From Combretum micranthum (lineage: Eukaryota > Streptophyta > Magnoliopsida > Myrtales > Combretaceae): DNA of 64,000 nucleotides. Positions 35,001 to 49,630 of the stretch are shown here, piece after piece (positions within the stretch are counted from its first letter, which is position 1; the number at the start of each line of letters is the position of its first letter). The stretch is from the NCBI GenBank assembly GCA_024138025.1, contig JAMXBD010000023.1, forward strand, positions 2,914,001 through 2,978,000, in the 5' to 3' direction. Under the pieces are notes generated by a model. That model did not search any database. It saw only the letters and a program-made list of their open reading frames with translations, and had not been told where the DNA came from. The translations under genes and the position numbers were made by a program.

Positions 35001-38000
35001 ATTAATTTTTTAGATACTCATTGAGGAACCCTTCCTCATTTTTTGAGATCTACAGCATAAGCTAGACCCACGATATAGCATAGAGCACATAAATACCACC
35101 GGAGCAATAGAGCATGACTTCTTATATTGCAAGGGGCCCTCAATTATAATCCAAATCATGATATCTTTTTCATTCAATGCCTAATTTTTTAGGCAATAAT
35201 AAATTAATGTTCCTAAAGTTTGCTGACACCAAGGTTAATTATTTACTTTATTGTGCAGTTTCGCATCGTTGTGGTGATTGAGGGGTCATTTAGATGCACC
35301 TCTTTGGATGGATTAAACTTGCAGGCAATGGCTAGTGTGGTGCTTCATATCATGCTCCCTAACTTGGAAAATTCTAGAATTTTCCTAAATTGTTTTAAAT
35401 TATATCAAATTATTTCTATTGGTTTCAAATTTTTGACTTACCCAGACAATAAAATGTAAATTTTAATTCTCTTAAGTATAATCCTAAATCCACCATTTAT
35501 TATTATAATCCCATGACAATAAATTAATTGTATCAATCATATAAGATGATAAGGTTGTCCTTGAGGGCCAAAATTAGGGAGGGAATAGCATAACCACTTT
35601 TGATTATAATGTTCTAACTCACTTCCTCCCCCTCCTCTATAGGTATAAAATTAATTTTAGAATGATAAAGTATTAATATTAGATTCTTATTAAGTGCTTG
35701 GTACTTGTTAAAAAAAAAAAAAAACAGGATCATACATGGAAGCTCAATTTTAGAAGTTTACTTGTTCGCTGATTTGAAGGCGTATTTGGGTGCTAAGTCC
35801 TCATTGAAGTCAGGTATGAAGCCTCACGAGTTTTTTTTTAAGATTTTTTTTCTAAATTCAAATTTTTAAGTTATACCCTCTTTCCCCCATAAGTGTTATT
35901 CTTGTTTTATCTGTTTTCTTAAGAAACATGTATTCTGTTTTCACAGGGTCTTGTGCTTGCTTGCTTTGTTATAAAATTAAACCCTTCATTCAAATGAATT
36001 GCAGTTCATTTTGTGCCCTTCTTATAATTATAATACACAGCATCTGCATCCTCCAATCGACTCTGAAATTTAGGTTGCCAGATATATATGAAGAGGCTGC
36101 CCTTTTTAATTTAAGTTGATTTTGACCTTTTTTTAACTGCTATGATGAGCACAATGTATCTGCATTTTCCTTTCCCAATATATAGAGTGTTTTATAGGGT
36201 TCATTTATTTATTTATTTTCCTAGTATTAGAGCTATTGAGGTAGATACAATTGTTTTTGAGTTTGGGAGAAAAGAAGAAGGAGATGGTTAGTTGAGAGTT
36301 TCTCATCAAGCAGATCGATATGTCCTAGGAAGTTAGAGATTTAATCCTTTGAAATTGTTATTGGGATTATATTTATAGGATGTATATATGGATACATGAA
36401 CTTTGTCTCACGGGAAAAGTCATGTTCATATAGGAATATGAGTAAGTTGTAGGCATTAGAAAATTAAGATATGAAGCCAAAAAAACTTGAAAGACAGAAT
36501 TTACGTACATTTGTTTCTTCCATGGTGATCCACATCTGTTCAAAATTTACCACTTATGGGCACTCGATTTACACCATTAATCTTAAACTGGGTAGCTTGA
36601 GGAGGGAACATGGTTCATGAATAAAAGAAGACCAAGAGCACTAACTCTTTATTTAAATCTGATATCATTCACGACATTATTATTAATTTAATCTAATCCC
36701 CAAAATAACAAGAATATTAAAAAAAAAGTCAAAAGATAAAAAAATAAAATAAAATTTCATACCATTACAAATATTGTAATTATTACATAGAAAATAATAA
36801 AGCTATTTGCACTTGAATGACATAGTTGTGTGGAGTTAATTGGCCGAAGATCTGATGTGATAAAAAAACCACTAATCATCTACAGCTAGCTGCAGTACAG
36901 CTTCTAGAAATTTTAGCTAGCTAAGGCTCTGTATATTAAGAATCAGTACAATGAAACAAAAAAGCAAATAAAAAAAATATATAAACCACATCCTAATTTT
37001 TATACGTTTTTGTTCTCTATGAGTGATGAGTATACCACCTAACACGTGTGTCCTTTTTTCCTCTCAAAAGTTCTCTTTATGGAAATCAAACTTGGTGGAT
37101 GTCTTGTGAGAGAAATCCGATGCCAATTGCCTTAATTCCTGAGTTAGTGCTGGTGCCCCACAGTAGAAAACTCCTGCACCATTTAATAAAATTGAGCAGT
37201 CACAAATAATGATCGAAAGGAAAATATTTATAAATGATTTAGGGACACCTGTTTAGAAATGTTTATTTTTCTGTACTTGTTTTTCTATAAAGTGTATATT
37301 AATAAATGATTTAGGAACACCTGTTTAGAAACTGTTATTTTTTTATACACTTTTTTTCTATAAAGTGTATAATAAATATTAAAAAATGTAAAAAGGTTTT
37401 CTTTAAATACTTAATAAGTATTCTTTTAGAGTCCATTAAAAAAAGATTATAAAACCAAACTAATGATATAATTTCTTTAAATACTTAACAAGTGGTGTAT
37501 CTACTTGAGATCTAGGTTTACAGGGTGATATATAATTTTTTTAATATAATTATAAAAACAAAAGAAAAACATCGGAAGCTTAAATTGTACATATTGATCA
37601 AACACCGCAATTTGAACAAATTAGAGGGATTCAATTCATTTGAGAAGCATTTTACAGCTTGCAAATAACCCAAGGAACCGTTGGAAAAAGAAAGTGCAAC
37701 TAGAACCAAATGTGACTGCATTAAATAATTTTTCGATCTGTAGGCAAGATCCATACGTGATTCGATCACCTCAAAACCCCATTTAACAAAATTATAATAA
37801 AATGTGCTTTAATAAAAAAAAAAAAAAAAAAAAGTTGCAGCAACATAAAATCTTGCATTTATTTCTTATTATTGCAAAGAGACCTGGCACAAAAGTTATA
37901 TGATTCATTTAAATGGTACTTCTTAAATTAAGTAAATGCATAAAAATGAAACTTAATAATAATCATCTATGAAAAATTTGACATTTAAAAAAAGATACAT

Positions 38001-38382
38001 ATATTATGCTTTATGAAAACTATAAAATTAAACTTTTGTTATACAAATTAGTTTTTTAAAAGCATAACATAGACATGCATTGTTTGCCCAACAAAATTGA
38101 AGAGCTTCAACATACATGTAGTTGTTTAAAAAAATAAGTATCTTCTTTCTTTAATTTTGATCTCACATGTATGATTTTATCCAAATGAAAAGTCTTATTT
38201 TATCATCTAACTATGAAATTGCACATTGAAAATGATGCATAATCGTTTTGATTGCACTATCAATTGCAATGTTTGAGATAAGTGTAGATTGTTAAATTGT
38301 TGATTGTAGTATATTTTATTGATTTTATCAGACCATGTTTTTTATCTTCTATTATTTCTTCCTATGGCTTCTCTTAGAATAC
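32041..38382. other. Unassigned sequence inside the CACTA element
   Basis: Over 6 kb with T-rich, intron-like composition and no domain on either strand. Short open frames (for example 32639-32827, 34798-35001, 35220-35459, 35928-36119, 37518-37769) have no recognisable motif. It may be a very long leader intron, further decayed insertions, or both. A 72-bp direct duplication lies at 37236-37380 and homopolymer A runs near 35710 and 37815. Confidence 0.4.
37236..37380. repeat. 72-bp tandem duplication
   Basis: The phrase beginning 'gatttaggRacacctgttt' occurs at 37236 and 37308, with similar following sequence through 'ctataaagtgtat'. Two imperfect copies. Confidence 0.7.
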
Positions 38383-41300
38383 ATGGATAAGAATTGGATG
38401 AATTGCGACATTGGAAGTGAAGAGTACCAACGAGGTGTAGAATTTTTCGTCGCATACATGCGATTGAAATATGGAGGAAACACAGAGTTAAATTGTCCAT
38501 GCAGGAGATGTTTAAATAACAACTTGTACAGTGTGAATGTGATTAGAGCACACTTGCTTGTTGATGGGATAGACATAACTTATAAGTCTTGGATATATCA
38601 TGGTGAGGAGCCGACTATTGAATTGCCTAGTGGACCTCGTGGTAGAACTCGTCATATAGAGAGTGAAATGACATCTAATGTGGAGGAGTACAATGTGGAA
38701 AATGATGATGACATTGATGGGCTTGATGAGATGCTTGAAGATTTTGGGGATTTTGCTGCAAATCAAGTGGAAGATTCAAGCCCTGGTGGCTTCGATATTC
38801 CAACGGATATCTTAAGTGGTTTGAGAGCTTATTCACAACAAAAGCTCTATCCGGGTTGTAAGTTCTCTAAATTCTCCTTTATAGTGAAGCTTCTCCACTT
38901 GAAAGTGTACAATAAGTGGACCAATAAGTTGTTTGACATGCTTCTACAATTTTTGCGTGACGTGATACCCAATGGAGAGTCTCTTCCCAGCTCATACTAT
39001 CATGCAAACAAGTACTTAAGGGGTTGGGTATGGGTTACCACAGTATTCATGCATGTAAATATGATTGTTGTTTATTTTGGGGGACCAACAAGCATCTTAC
39101 CAATTGCCCTACTTGCGGTACTTCCAGGTATAAGATGTCTGGAGGGTCTAGAAAGCCTATTCATAAGATTCTACGATACTTTCCTGTAAAACCAAGGTTG
39201 CAACGCCTTTTCATGAATCCTAAGATTGCTCAAAAAATGCGTTGGCATAAAGATGAACATAAGCGACAAGAAAACATTATGGGCCATCCAGCAGATGGGT
39301 TGTCTTGGATTAATTTTGATAATGAATTTCCAGAGTTTGCAAAGGATAGTCGTAATGTGCGGTTGAGGTTAGCTAGTGATGGCTTCAATCCTTTTGGTAC
39401 GATGAGCCAATCGTATAGCATGTGGCCAGTCGTGCTTCTTACATACAACTTACCACCGTGGATGTGCATGAAGAAAGAGTATTTCATGATGACGTTGTTA
39501 ATCCCTGGGCCTAAAGCACCAGGGAAGAAGATCGATGTGTATATGCAACCTTTAATTGATGAGTTGAATGATCTTTGGGTCAATGGACTATGGACATATG
39601 ATGCATACTCAAAATCTTGTTTTAAAATGCATGCTGCATTGATGTGGACCATCAACGACTTTCCAGCATATGGGAATTTGTCTGGGTGGAGCACAAAGGG
39701 ATACAGTGGTTGTCGGATATGTGAAGATCAAACACCATCAATAAGACTTAAAAGCAAGATTGGGTATGTTGGTCATAGGATGTGGTTGCCAAAGGAACAT
39801 AGGTGGAGACGTAGCTTGAAATTTGATGGAATGCGTGATAATCGTGAAGCTCCCGAACCATATTCTAGTGAAGACATTCTTCACCAATTACATACAGTTG
39901 TAGATGTGGGTAGGAAAGCATCCAAGGAAAGATAAAAGAGCCCATCATGTTGGCGGGTTCAATTGGATTAAAAAATCCATATTCTTTCAATTGCCATATT
40001 GGTCAAAGTTAAAGCTTAGACATAATCTTGATGTCATGCACATTGAGAAGAATATTTGTGAGAATATTGTTCACACAATTCTTAGGATTGATGGGAAAAC
40101 AAAAGACACTTACAAAGCTAGGCTTGATCTGGAGGAACTTGGTATTCGAAAGGAACTACATCTACAAAAGCGGCTGATGGCAAGTATTCAATGCCTTGTG
40201 CAAGTTATGCATTAAGTAATTCTGAAAGAAAATTATTCTGTCAATTTCTAAGGAATGTTAGATTACCAATGGTTATGCATCACATATAGGTAGGTGTGTG
40301 GATAACTATGCTCAAAACTTTCGGGTATGAAGAGTCATGATTGTCATGTGTTGCTTCAAAGGCTATTACCTGTAGGTATTCATGGCTTATTGCCTAGAGA
40401 TGTCACCACCACCATATCTGAGCTCGGACCTTTTTTGAGAGGTTGTGCCGACGTATGTTGAATGTTGAGGAGTTACAGAAGATGCAAAGCGATATTGTCA
40501 CAATATTGTGTAAGCTGGAGCTAATATTTCCACCTGCCTTTTTTGATGTAATGGTGCACCTTGCTATCCACTTACCTCAAGAGGCCCTAATGGCTGGACC
40601 TGTTGCCTACCGCTGGATGTATCCTATTGAAAGGTACAATGAGAATACAACACATACATCTTTATTTTAATGTTTGATTTTTCCTTCCCTTAATTTAAAT
40701 TTTACTATGTAGATACTTAGGCTCTTTGAAGCAATTTGTTCGAAATAGAGCTTATCCAGAAGGTTCAATTGCCGAAGCTTATGTTGTTCATGAGTGCTTG
40801 ACTTGGTGCTCTCTTCACTTAGAAGACATGGAGACAATATTTAACCATCCAGATAGAAACTTTGATTCTTTGGAAGATGGTGGCCTGGATATCTTTACAA
40901 ACAGGGTTGGTTTTATTTCTCCACCCACATATGTGGTTTTATCAGATGAGGATGTCGAAATTGCCAAATGGTACATTATGAATAATTGTCAGGAGATGCA
41001 ACCTTATTTAGCGTAAGTGGTTATCACTACATCATTTTTTTTATGTTAATGAACTATTACAATTTGTGTGTATTCATTAACCAAGGTGAAATTTGTGTTG
41101 CAGTGAACATATAGACATTTTAAGCTCACAATATGGTGATGACATAGACGAGCGTCACAAAAGGGAATTTAGTCAATGGTTTATGAATAAGGTAAATATA
41201 ATTAACAAACTCCACATATACTTATGCTATAGGTAAAGAAAGTTTTTACGAAAATAGAATTGATGGTCTATTTTGTTTGTCATTATTGCAGATGAGTGCA

Positions 41301-41978
41301 TTGTATGAAAGTGGTGACCCAATCATCAATGCATTATATGCATTATCATTAGGACCAGATTCATGTTTCAAGAGATACAACAAATTGATATATAATGGTG
41401 TGCGATTTCATACAACAGAATTTGATAATAGGAAGAAGACTCAGAATAGTGGAGTGCTTGTAGAGGGACATGAAGGAGATACGAAAGTTGAATTTTATGG
41501 GGTTTTGACAGATATATATGAGTTTACTTATGTTAGAAACAAAAGCGTGATCTTATTTAAGTGCAAGTGGTGGGACACTAACATGCGGCATGTTCGAGTT
41601 GATGATGGCTTTAAAAGCATTAAGATTACTCGTACGTGGTATGAAAATGATCCATATGTGCTAGCATCACAAGCTAAGCAAATATTTTATGTAGAGGACA
41701 TGAAACTAGGAACTGAATGGCGTGTAGTGCAACAGTTTGAGCATCGCCACATCTATAATATAGACTTGCTAGAAGGTGATGCAAATTTGTTAACTGATGT
41801 GGAGGCTCGATTAGCAGATGAGATCTTAGATGAACATTTTATAGTAAATGGTGATGGAGGAAATGAGCTGCATCCAGTAATTGATTGTGATGTTGATGTG
41901 TTATTGAGAACTGATGTAGGTCATGAGACTGTTGATGGGAGGTTATTAAAAAAACAGTGCAAGCATCTGAACATATAG
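38383..41978 (+). pseudogene. CACTA TNP2-type transposase (TNPD-like), frameshifted
   Basis: It would cut and join the element's ends. The chosen start (38383) gives MDKNWMNCDIGSEEYQRGVE, the opening of the transposase-associated domain with CPCRRC. After an acidic linker come the TNP2 core (HSIHACKYDCCLFW, CPTCGTSRYK), SMWPVVLLTYNLPPWMCMK and IPGPKAPGKKIDVYMQPLID, GYSGCRICEDQT, then GGFNWIKKSIFFQLPYW. Next are DUF4218 (LELIFPPAFFDVMVHLAIHL) and a C-terminal DUF4216 (VILFKCKWWD). Exons: 38383-40633, 40713-41012, 41104-41191, 41292-41978, with GT/AG borders. Frame breaks near 39020 (one base missing in KYLRG-GMGYHS), near 39910, near 40180 and near 40240. It is almost complete but cannot yield a whole protein; the rest is little damaged. 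Confidence 0.9.
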
Positions 41979-42265
41979 AGCATGATGCGGTGTTGAATTC
42001 ATTGAAGATGAGGATGAGAATGAGGAGATAGATGAGACGCTGGTGGATTATGATAGTAGCGACACAAATTGAATGGTTATATTTTTATCTTTTTTAAAAA
42101 TTTATGTCCTTAATTAGCTTGCAAGGTCAATTTTTTTTTTTTTTTTTATCTAAGGTGATGATATTAGCATAAGCTTTTGTATGTTGAATGCTGAGTTGCC
42201 AAGCTATTATGTTGTCTATTTCCTAATGACTAACTTATGTCTCCTTTGTTCATTTTAGGATTATA

Positions 42266-45845
<3,580 letters not shown>

Positions 45846-46819
45846 AGACTTGGTTTTTGTTTTTTGGCTGAAGCAATTGACATGAATGGGGTCAATTTAA
45901 TGTGATAAAGTGTGTACATATGCTCATTTTGATGTAATTTGGAGTTTGCGCTTATGTTTCTTATAAGGACACTAAACCATATTGTTTTGTGTTTTTTTTC
46001 CCCTTTAATGCAAGGATGGTCATGGTCATTTTTAAGTAATTTTTATGTTATTAGTTTTTATTACATATCGATCGCATTATATGCTCCAAAATGTATTAGT
46101 CATATTTATTTATACATAAATTTCATGTATAGAAGTAATAGCAGGTATCAATTATATTGTGATCAAACAGGTGTATATTGCTAAATTAAACCGAGTTAAA
46201 CATTAATCTCTTCTTAACAAGAATAGCCACGTGTAAACGTCGCCAAATTAAAATAATAACCATATCTAGAAATTACTATTTTAATTGAATACCTATATGT
46301 AGATGTCGCCAATATATTAGAATAGCCATGTTTAAATTGCGGTAAAACATCGCTAATGTATTAGAATAGCCACGTTTAAATTGCGGTAAAACATCGCCAA
46401 TGTACTAGAATAGCCACGTTTAAATTGCGGTAAAACATCGCCAATGTATTAGAATAGCCACGTTTAAATTGAGGTAAAATATCGCCAATTAAGTAATTTA
46501 GTTACGTTTATACGTTACAAAAAAAATATTTAGCCACGTTTATATTTAGCGGGATGGAGATTAGTCATCTTTAGCCACACATAAGTGTGACCAAATCATG
46601 ATAATAGGCCATGTTTAAACGTCGCCCAACAAAGTGTATTTGGCTGCCAAACTAACGTTAGCGACGTTTCAATTTTTAACGTTACTTATCAAATTTGCGA
46701 CGGACCTTTTGCGACGTCTATAGGCCACGTGTAAAAAAAGTGACGAAAAATCTTTGGTCACGTTTAATTAATGTTTAGCTACGTTTATTAGACGTAGCCA
46801 AAGGCTCTTTTTGTTGTAG
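45846..46819 (+). repeat. CACTA right subterminal region and terminal inverted repeat
   Basis: It follows the gene's stop codon and 3' untranslated sequence. From 46200 on it is packed with 'agccacgtttaa', 'catcgccaa', 'gcgacgtt' words in both orientations. It ends CTCTTTTTGTTGTAGT at 46819. A following G would complete the CACTA end; the base present is C. Confidence 0.8.
46318..46495. repeat. 44-bp tandem array, about four copies
   Basis: Unit starts 'agaatagccacgtttaaatt' and runs 44 bases through 'gcggtaaaacatcgccaatg'. The middle copies are almost identical; the outer ones carry a few changes. Its place in the subterminal zone suggests a binding array for the TNPA-like protein. Confidence 0.88.
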
Positions 46820-46939
46820 TCTAAATGTAAATTTTCGTCGTAAAAATCAAAGTCGCAAATTTTATTTGTAAAATTATAACTATTTTTTCTCAATTCCATC
46901 GCATAATTTTTGTCTCTAAAGGCTTATTTTATTGTAGTG
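46820..46939. mobile_element. Second CACTA-like end directly outside the first
   Basis: The segment ends TTATTTTATTGTAGTG. Inverted, it reads CACTACAATAAAATAAGCC, alignable with the first TIR as ACTACAAYAAAAWRAGCCTTT. It also contains 'cgtcgtaaaaatc' and 'gtcgcaaat' words. No partner left end was found in this window. Confidence 0.6.
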
Positions 46940-46944
46940 AGTGT

Positions 46945-47255
46945 CTCATCTTTAAATTTTGATACATTAGTACTTATATTTTCAAAATATGTGCAGTTCA
47001 GTATCTTTGTTAAAATAATATTTAACAAACTTTTATTTGTTGATAGGATAATAGTAGGATAAATACCCATATTTTTAATTTTAGCAATTTAGTACTGCGT
47101 CTTTAGATTTTGATAATTTTTGGTCAAATATCTATCATTATCCTCTCATCAAAATAAATAAAAGTCAAATATTATTTAATAAAGACACTAACTCACACAT
47201 ATTTTGAAAGTACAAGCACAATTTTGATAAAATCTAAAGATAAGATGTTAAATTG
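46945..47255. repeat. Inverted repeat (foldback) next to the CACTA ends
   Basis: The left arm (about 46945-47055) and right arm (about 47130-47255) are imperfect inverted copies: 'catctttaaattttgata', 'ttcaaaatatgtg', 'aataatatttaa' and 'gataggataat' each have an inverted partner. Palindromic arms of over 100 bases with a short loop suggest a non-autonomous foldback element. Family unknown. Confidence 0.65.
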
Positions 47256-47620
47256 TCAAAATTAAAAGTACAAACTTTGACTTATTTATCCTAGCAGTTC
47301 ATTTTACAAGACTAAACAATATGTCATTTACTAATTATAATCATTTTAAAGTTTTACCTGGTACATGTAGTATGGGAACAAATATATAATAGGTCTTAAT
47401 CATTTTCATATAAAGTAAAGAGGTTCTTAACAATATTGGAAATGACAAAGGTATAGTTGAAAATAATATATCAATTAAAAATCAAAGTTAACTATTGACA
47501 AATTAATCAATAATTAAATACTCAAATGCATAACATAAAAACTAAAATGTAATCAAACTAAAGTGCGTACAACAAAATACAAAAAAAAAATAAAAAAGAA
47601 ATGTAAAAAAGAGAATGCTT
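47256..47620. other. AT-rich spacer
   Basis: Nothing recognised; A-rich with a few A runs near 47580. Confidence 0.4.
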
Positions 47621-48206
47621 GTTAATTTTTTAGTTAATGGAAACTCTTAACGGTCCTTTCTCGGCATTAGGCCCATTTAAGCCAAGCCTTTCATCTTATT
47701 GGGCCGGGCTAAAGGACATAACCTTAGGCCCTATCAGTGAATGACCAACCAGTGCAGTACCTAAAGGGCTTTAGGACACTTCTACTTGGATATACCATAA
47801 CTCGATTGGAATCAACCCACAAAACATGGTACTGTGACACCACACGATCATCCACTCGCCCATTATGAATATAACCACCAGGCTAACCAGCCTCTTGCCC
47901 ATTCGCCCATAATGAACAGCACAACTGCCAAACCAACTGTCCACTTACACACGTTCGACATAACCATTAGGTTAGTCAACTGTAAATATAATCAAACCAC
48001 CCTCGATCTAGGTAATGTTGCATAAAATCCATCTTCTCCAATTTATACTATGTGCTTCCTATGACATATACTAACTTAAGTATCTGAATAGCTACGTTAA
48101 ACCCATTCCTAGAGTATCACTAATGACTTTTCTATTTTACAAATCTACTTATATTGTATTCCAAGCACATCATCAATTGATATAGCCCTTATTGGATTAA
48201 GTAAGT
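47621..48206 (+). repeat. Probable 5' LTR (or its 3' part) of a Tat-type Ty3/gypsy element
   Basis: It precedes the primer-binding site and gag of the element. It has the composition of such LTRs (GGCCC-containing phrases near 47670-47740, 'gggccgggct'). Its left border is uncertain and I have no second copy for comparison. An open frame at 47834-48025 lies in it and is not regarded as a gene. Confidence 0.5.
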
Positions 48207-48233
48207 GACATTTAGCGTTGTCTATAGGAAGAT
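48207..48233 (+). other. Decayed primer-binding site of the Tat-type element
   Basis: The sequence TTTAGCGTTGTCTATAGGAA corresponds position by position to the TTTGGCGCCGTCTGTGGGAA-type site found after Tat-lineage LTRs, with several C-to-T/G-to-A changes. It is in the right place between LTR and gag. Confidence 0.65.
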
Positions 48234-48527
48234 TCGACCCTTAGTCAAAGGATTCCCTTATTCTCTTTAGAAATGAAAAATCCTCAACCTCAATATGCCA
48301 GTTCGCACCAAAAACAAAAGATAATCTCAGGCCAATGGCCCTAAAGGTGACCTAAACTCCACCTCATGACCACCTCGTTCTAGGAGACATGATGACTCCT
48401 AGGTAGGATGTAGCATTTTAGCCAGCCTCTGATGGCCCTCCAGAACAACATCGCCTCAACCACTTGGAAGAACTGCTCCACTAGGTAGTAAAATAAAATA
48501 TCAAGATTATTAAACTCAACACGGAAG

Positions 48528-49630
48528 TTGAAAGATACCTCAAAGAATTGGAATAGGGGATGTAGGATTCTCCGCTACAACAATACATTGATGAAACCCC
48601 ACCGCCCTAGATGGATGTTGGCCATACTTGCGAAGCAGCTACTAGGAATAAAAGTAGCCACATTTAAGCTTTATGATGAGACAACCGACCCAGATGATTA
48701 CCTCAAAAGGTACAAGGATCATATGATAGTATTTAGGTTTAATGACGCCATCTTTTGTAAAGTGTTCTTTAGGACATTGGAAAAAGTAGCAACTAGTCGG
48801 TTTCACTAGCTGGTTGATGGCTTCATTACGTCTTTGGAAGGCCTCTCCACCACATTTAGGATTCATTTTATGGTAAGCAGATCCCTGAAGAAGGATATGT
48901 CCTCCCTGTTCTTAGTAAACCAAAAAAAAGGATGAGTCCCTAAGAGACTATATCACATGATTCAACCAAGTAGTCACAGAAGTGAACTACCTTGACCATA
49001 GTCTTACATGCAAGCAATCATCCATAGAGTTCAAAAAAGCAAGAGAATTTTCTACTCCCACGCTAAAAACAAATGCAATACATTGGAAGAATTCCAAGAA
49101 CATGCCAGCAAGTACATATGACGTGAGGATTTTATAACTACCTGAAATGAAGTGGAAATATACCAAAAGGAGCACCTATACGATCAGGAATCTAAACATC
49201 AGCCAATGATTGAATACACCCTCCTAGAGAAAAAAAAAAAAAAAAAAGGATAGGGATCCTAAGGTAAAAACTGCAAGGAAAATAAAGGTATTTCGAATCA
49301 AGTTTTCTCCCCAAAAGCAAACCACTAAAAGACATCTTCCTGGAAATGAAGAACTTTAACATCCTACCCAAACCAACCAAGATACATGGAGAACTAAGTA
49401 GAAAGGATACAAATAAGTATTGTGATTACCATCAAGATGTGGGGCACAACACTAATGATTACTATCAAATTAAAACGGCCCTACACTTAGACCTTAGAAA
49501 AGGATTCCTACAACAATAATTAGCTTATCCAAATAATACAATTGAAAACCTAACCAACAAAGAAGAAGTGACCGTAAGCAATACCGCAATGATAGCACAG
49601 ATCGACATGCTAATGAAACAGTTCGTGGAT
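48528..49630 (+). pseudogene. Tat-type gypsy gag remnant
   Basis: Reads FKLYDETTDPDDYLKRYKDH, MIVFRFNDAIFCKVFFRTLE, the Retrotrans_gag signature of this lineage. A later degenerate zinc-finger-like segment (KYCDYHQDVGHNTNDYYQIK, near 49420) lacks the final Cys. Stops and frame changes are numerous and no long reading frame survives. Confidence 0.8.

Noticed and set aside
36600..38300. A CACTA left terminus just upstream of the transposase gene
   Set aside because: No CACTACAA-type word with subterminal repeats occurs there; the only left-side subterminal words are at 30038-30180.
46318..46495. Regular repeats that could suggest a CRISPR array
   Set aside because: Units are directly tandem without unique spacers, and the DNA is from a plant; they are transposon subterminal repeats.
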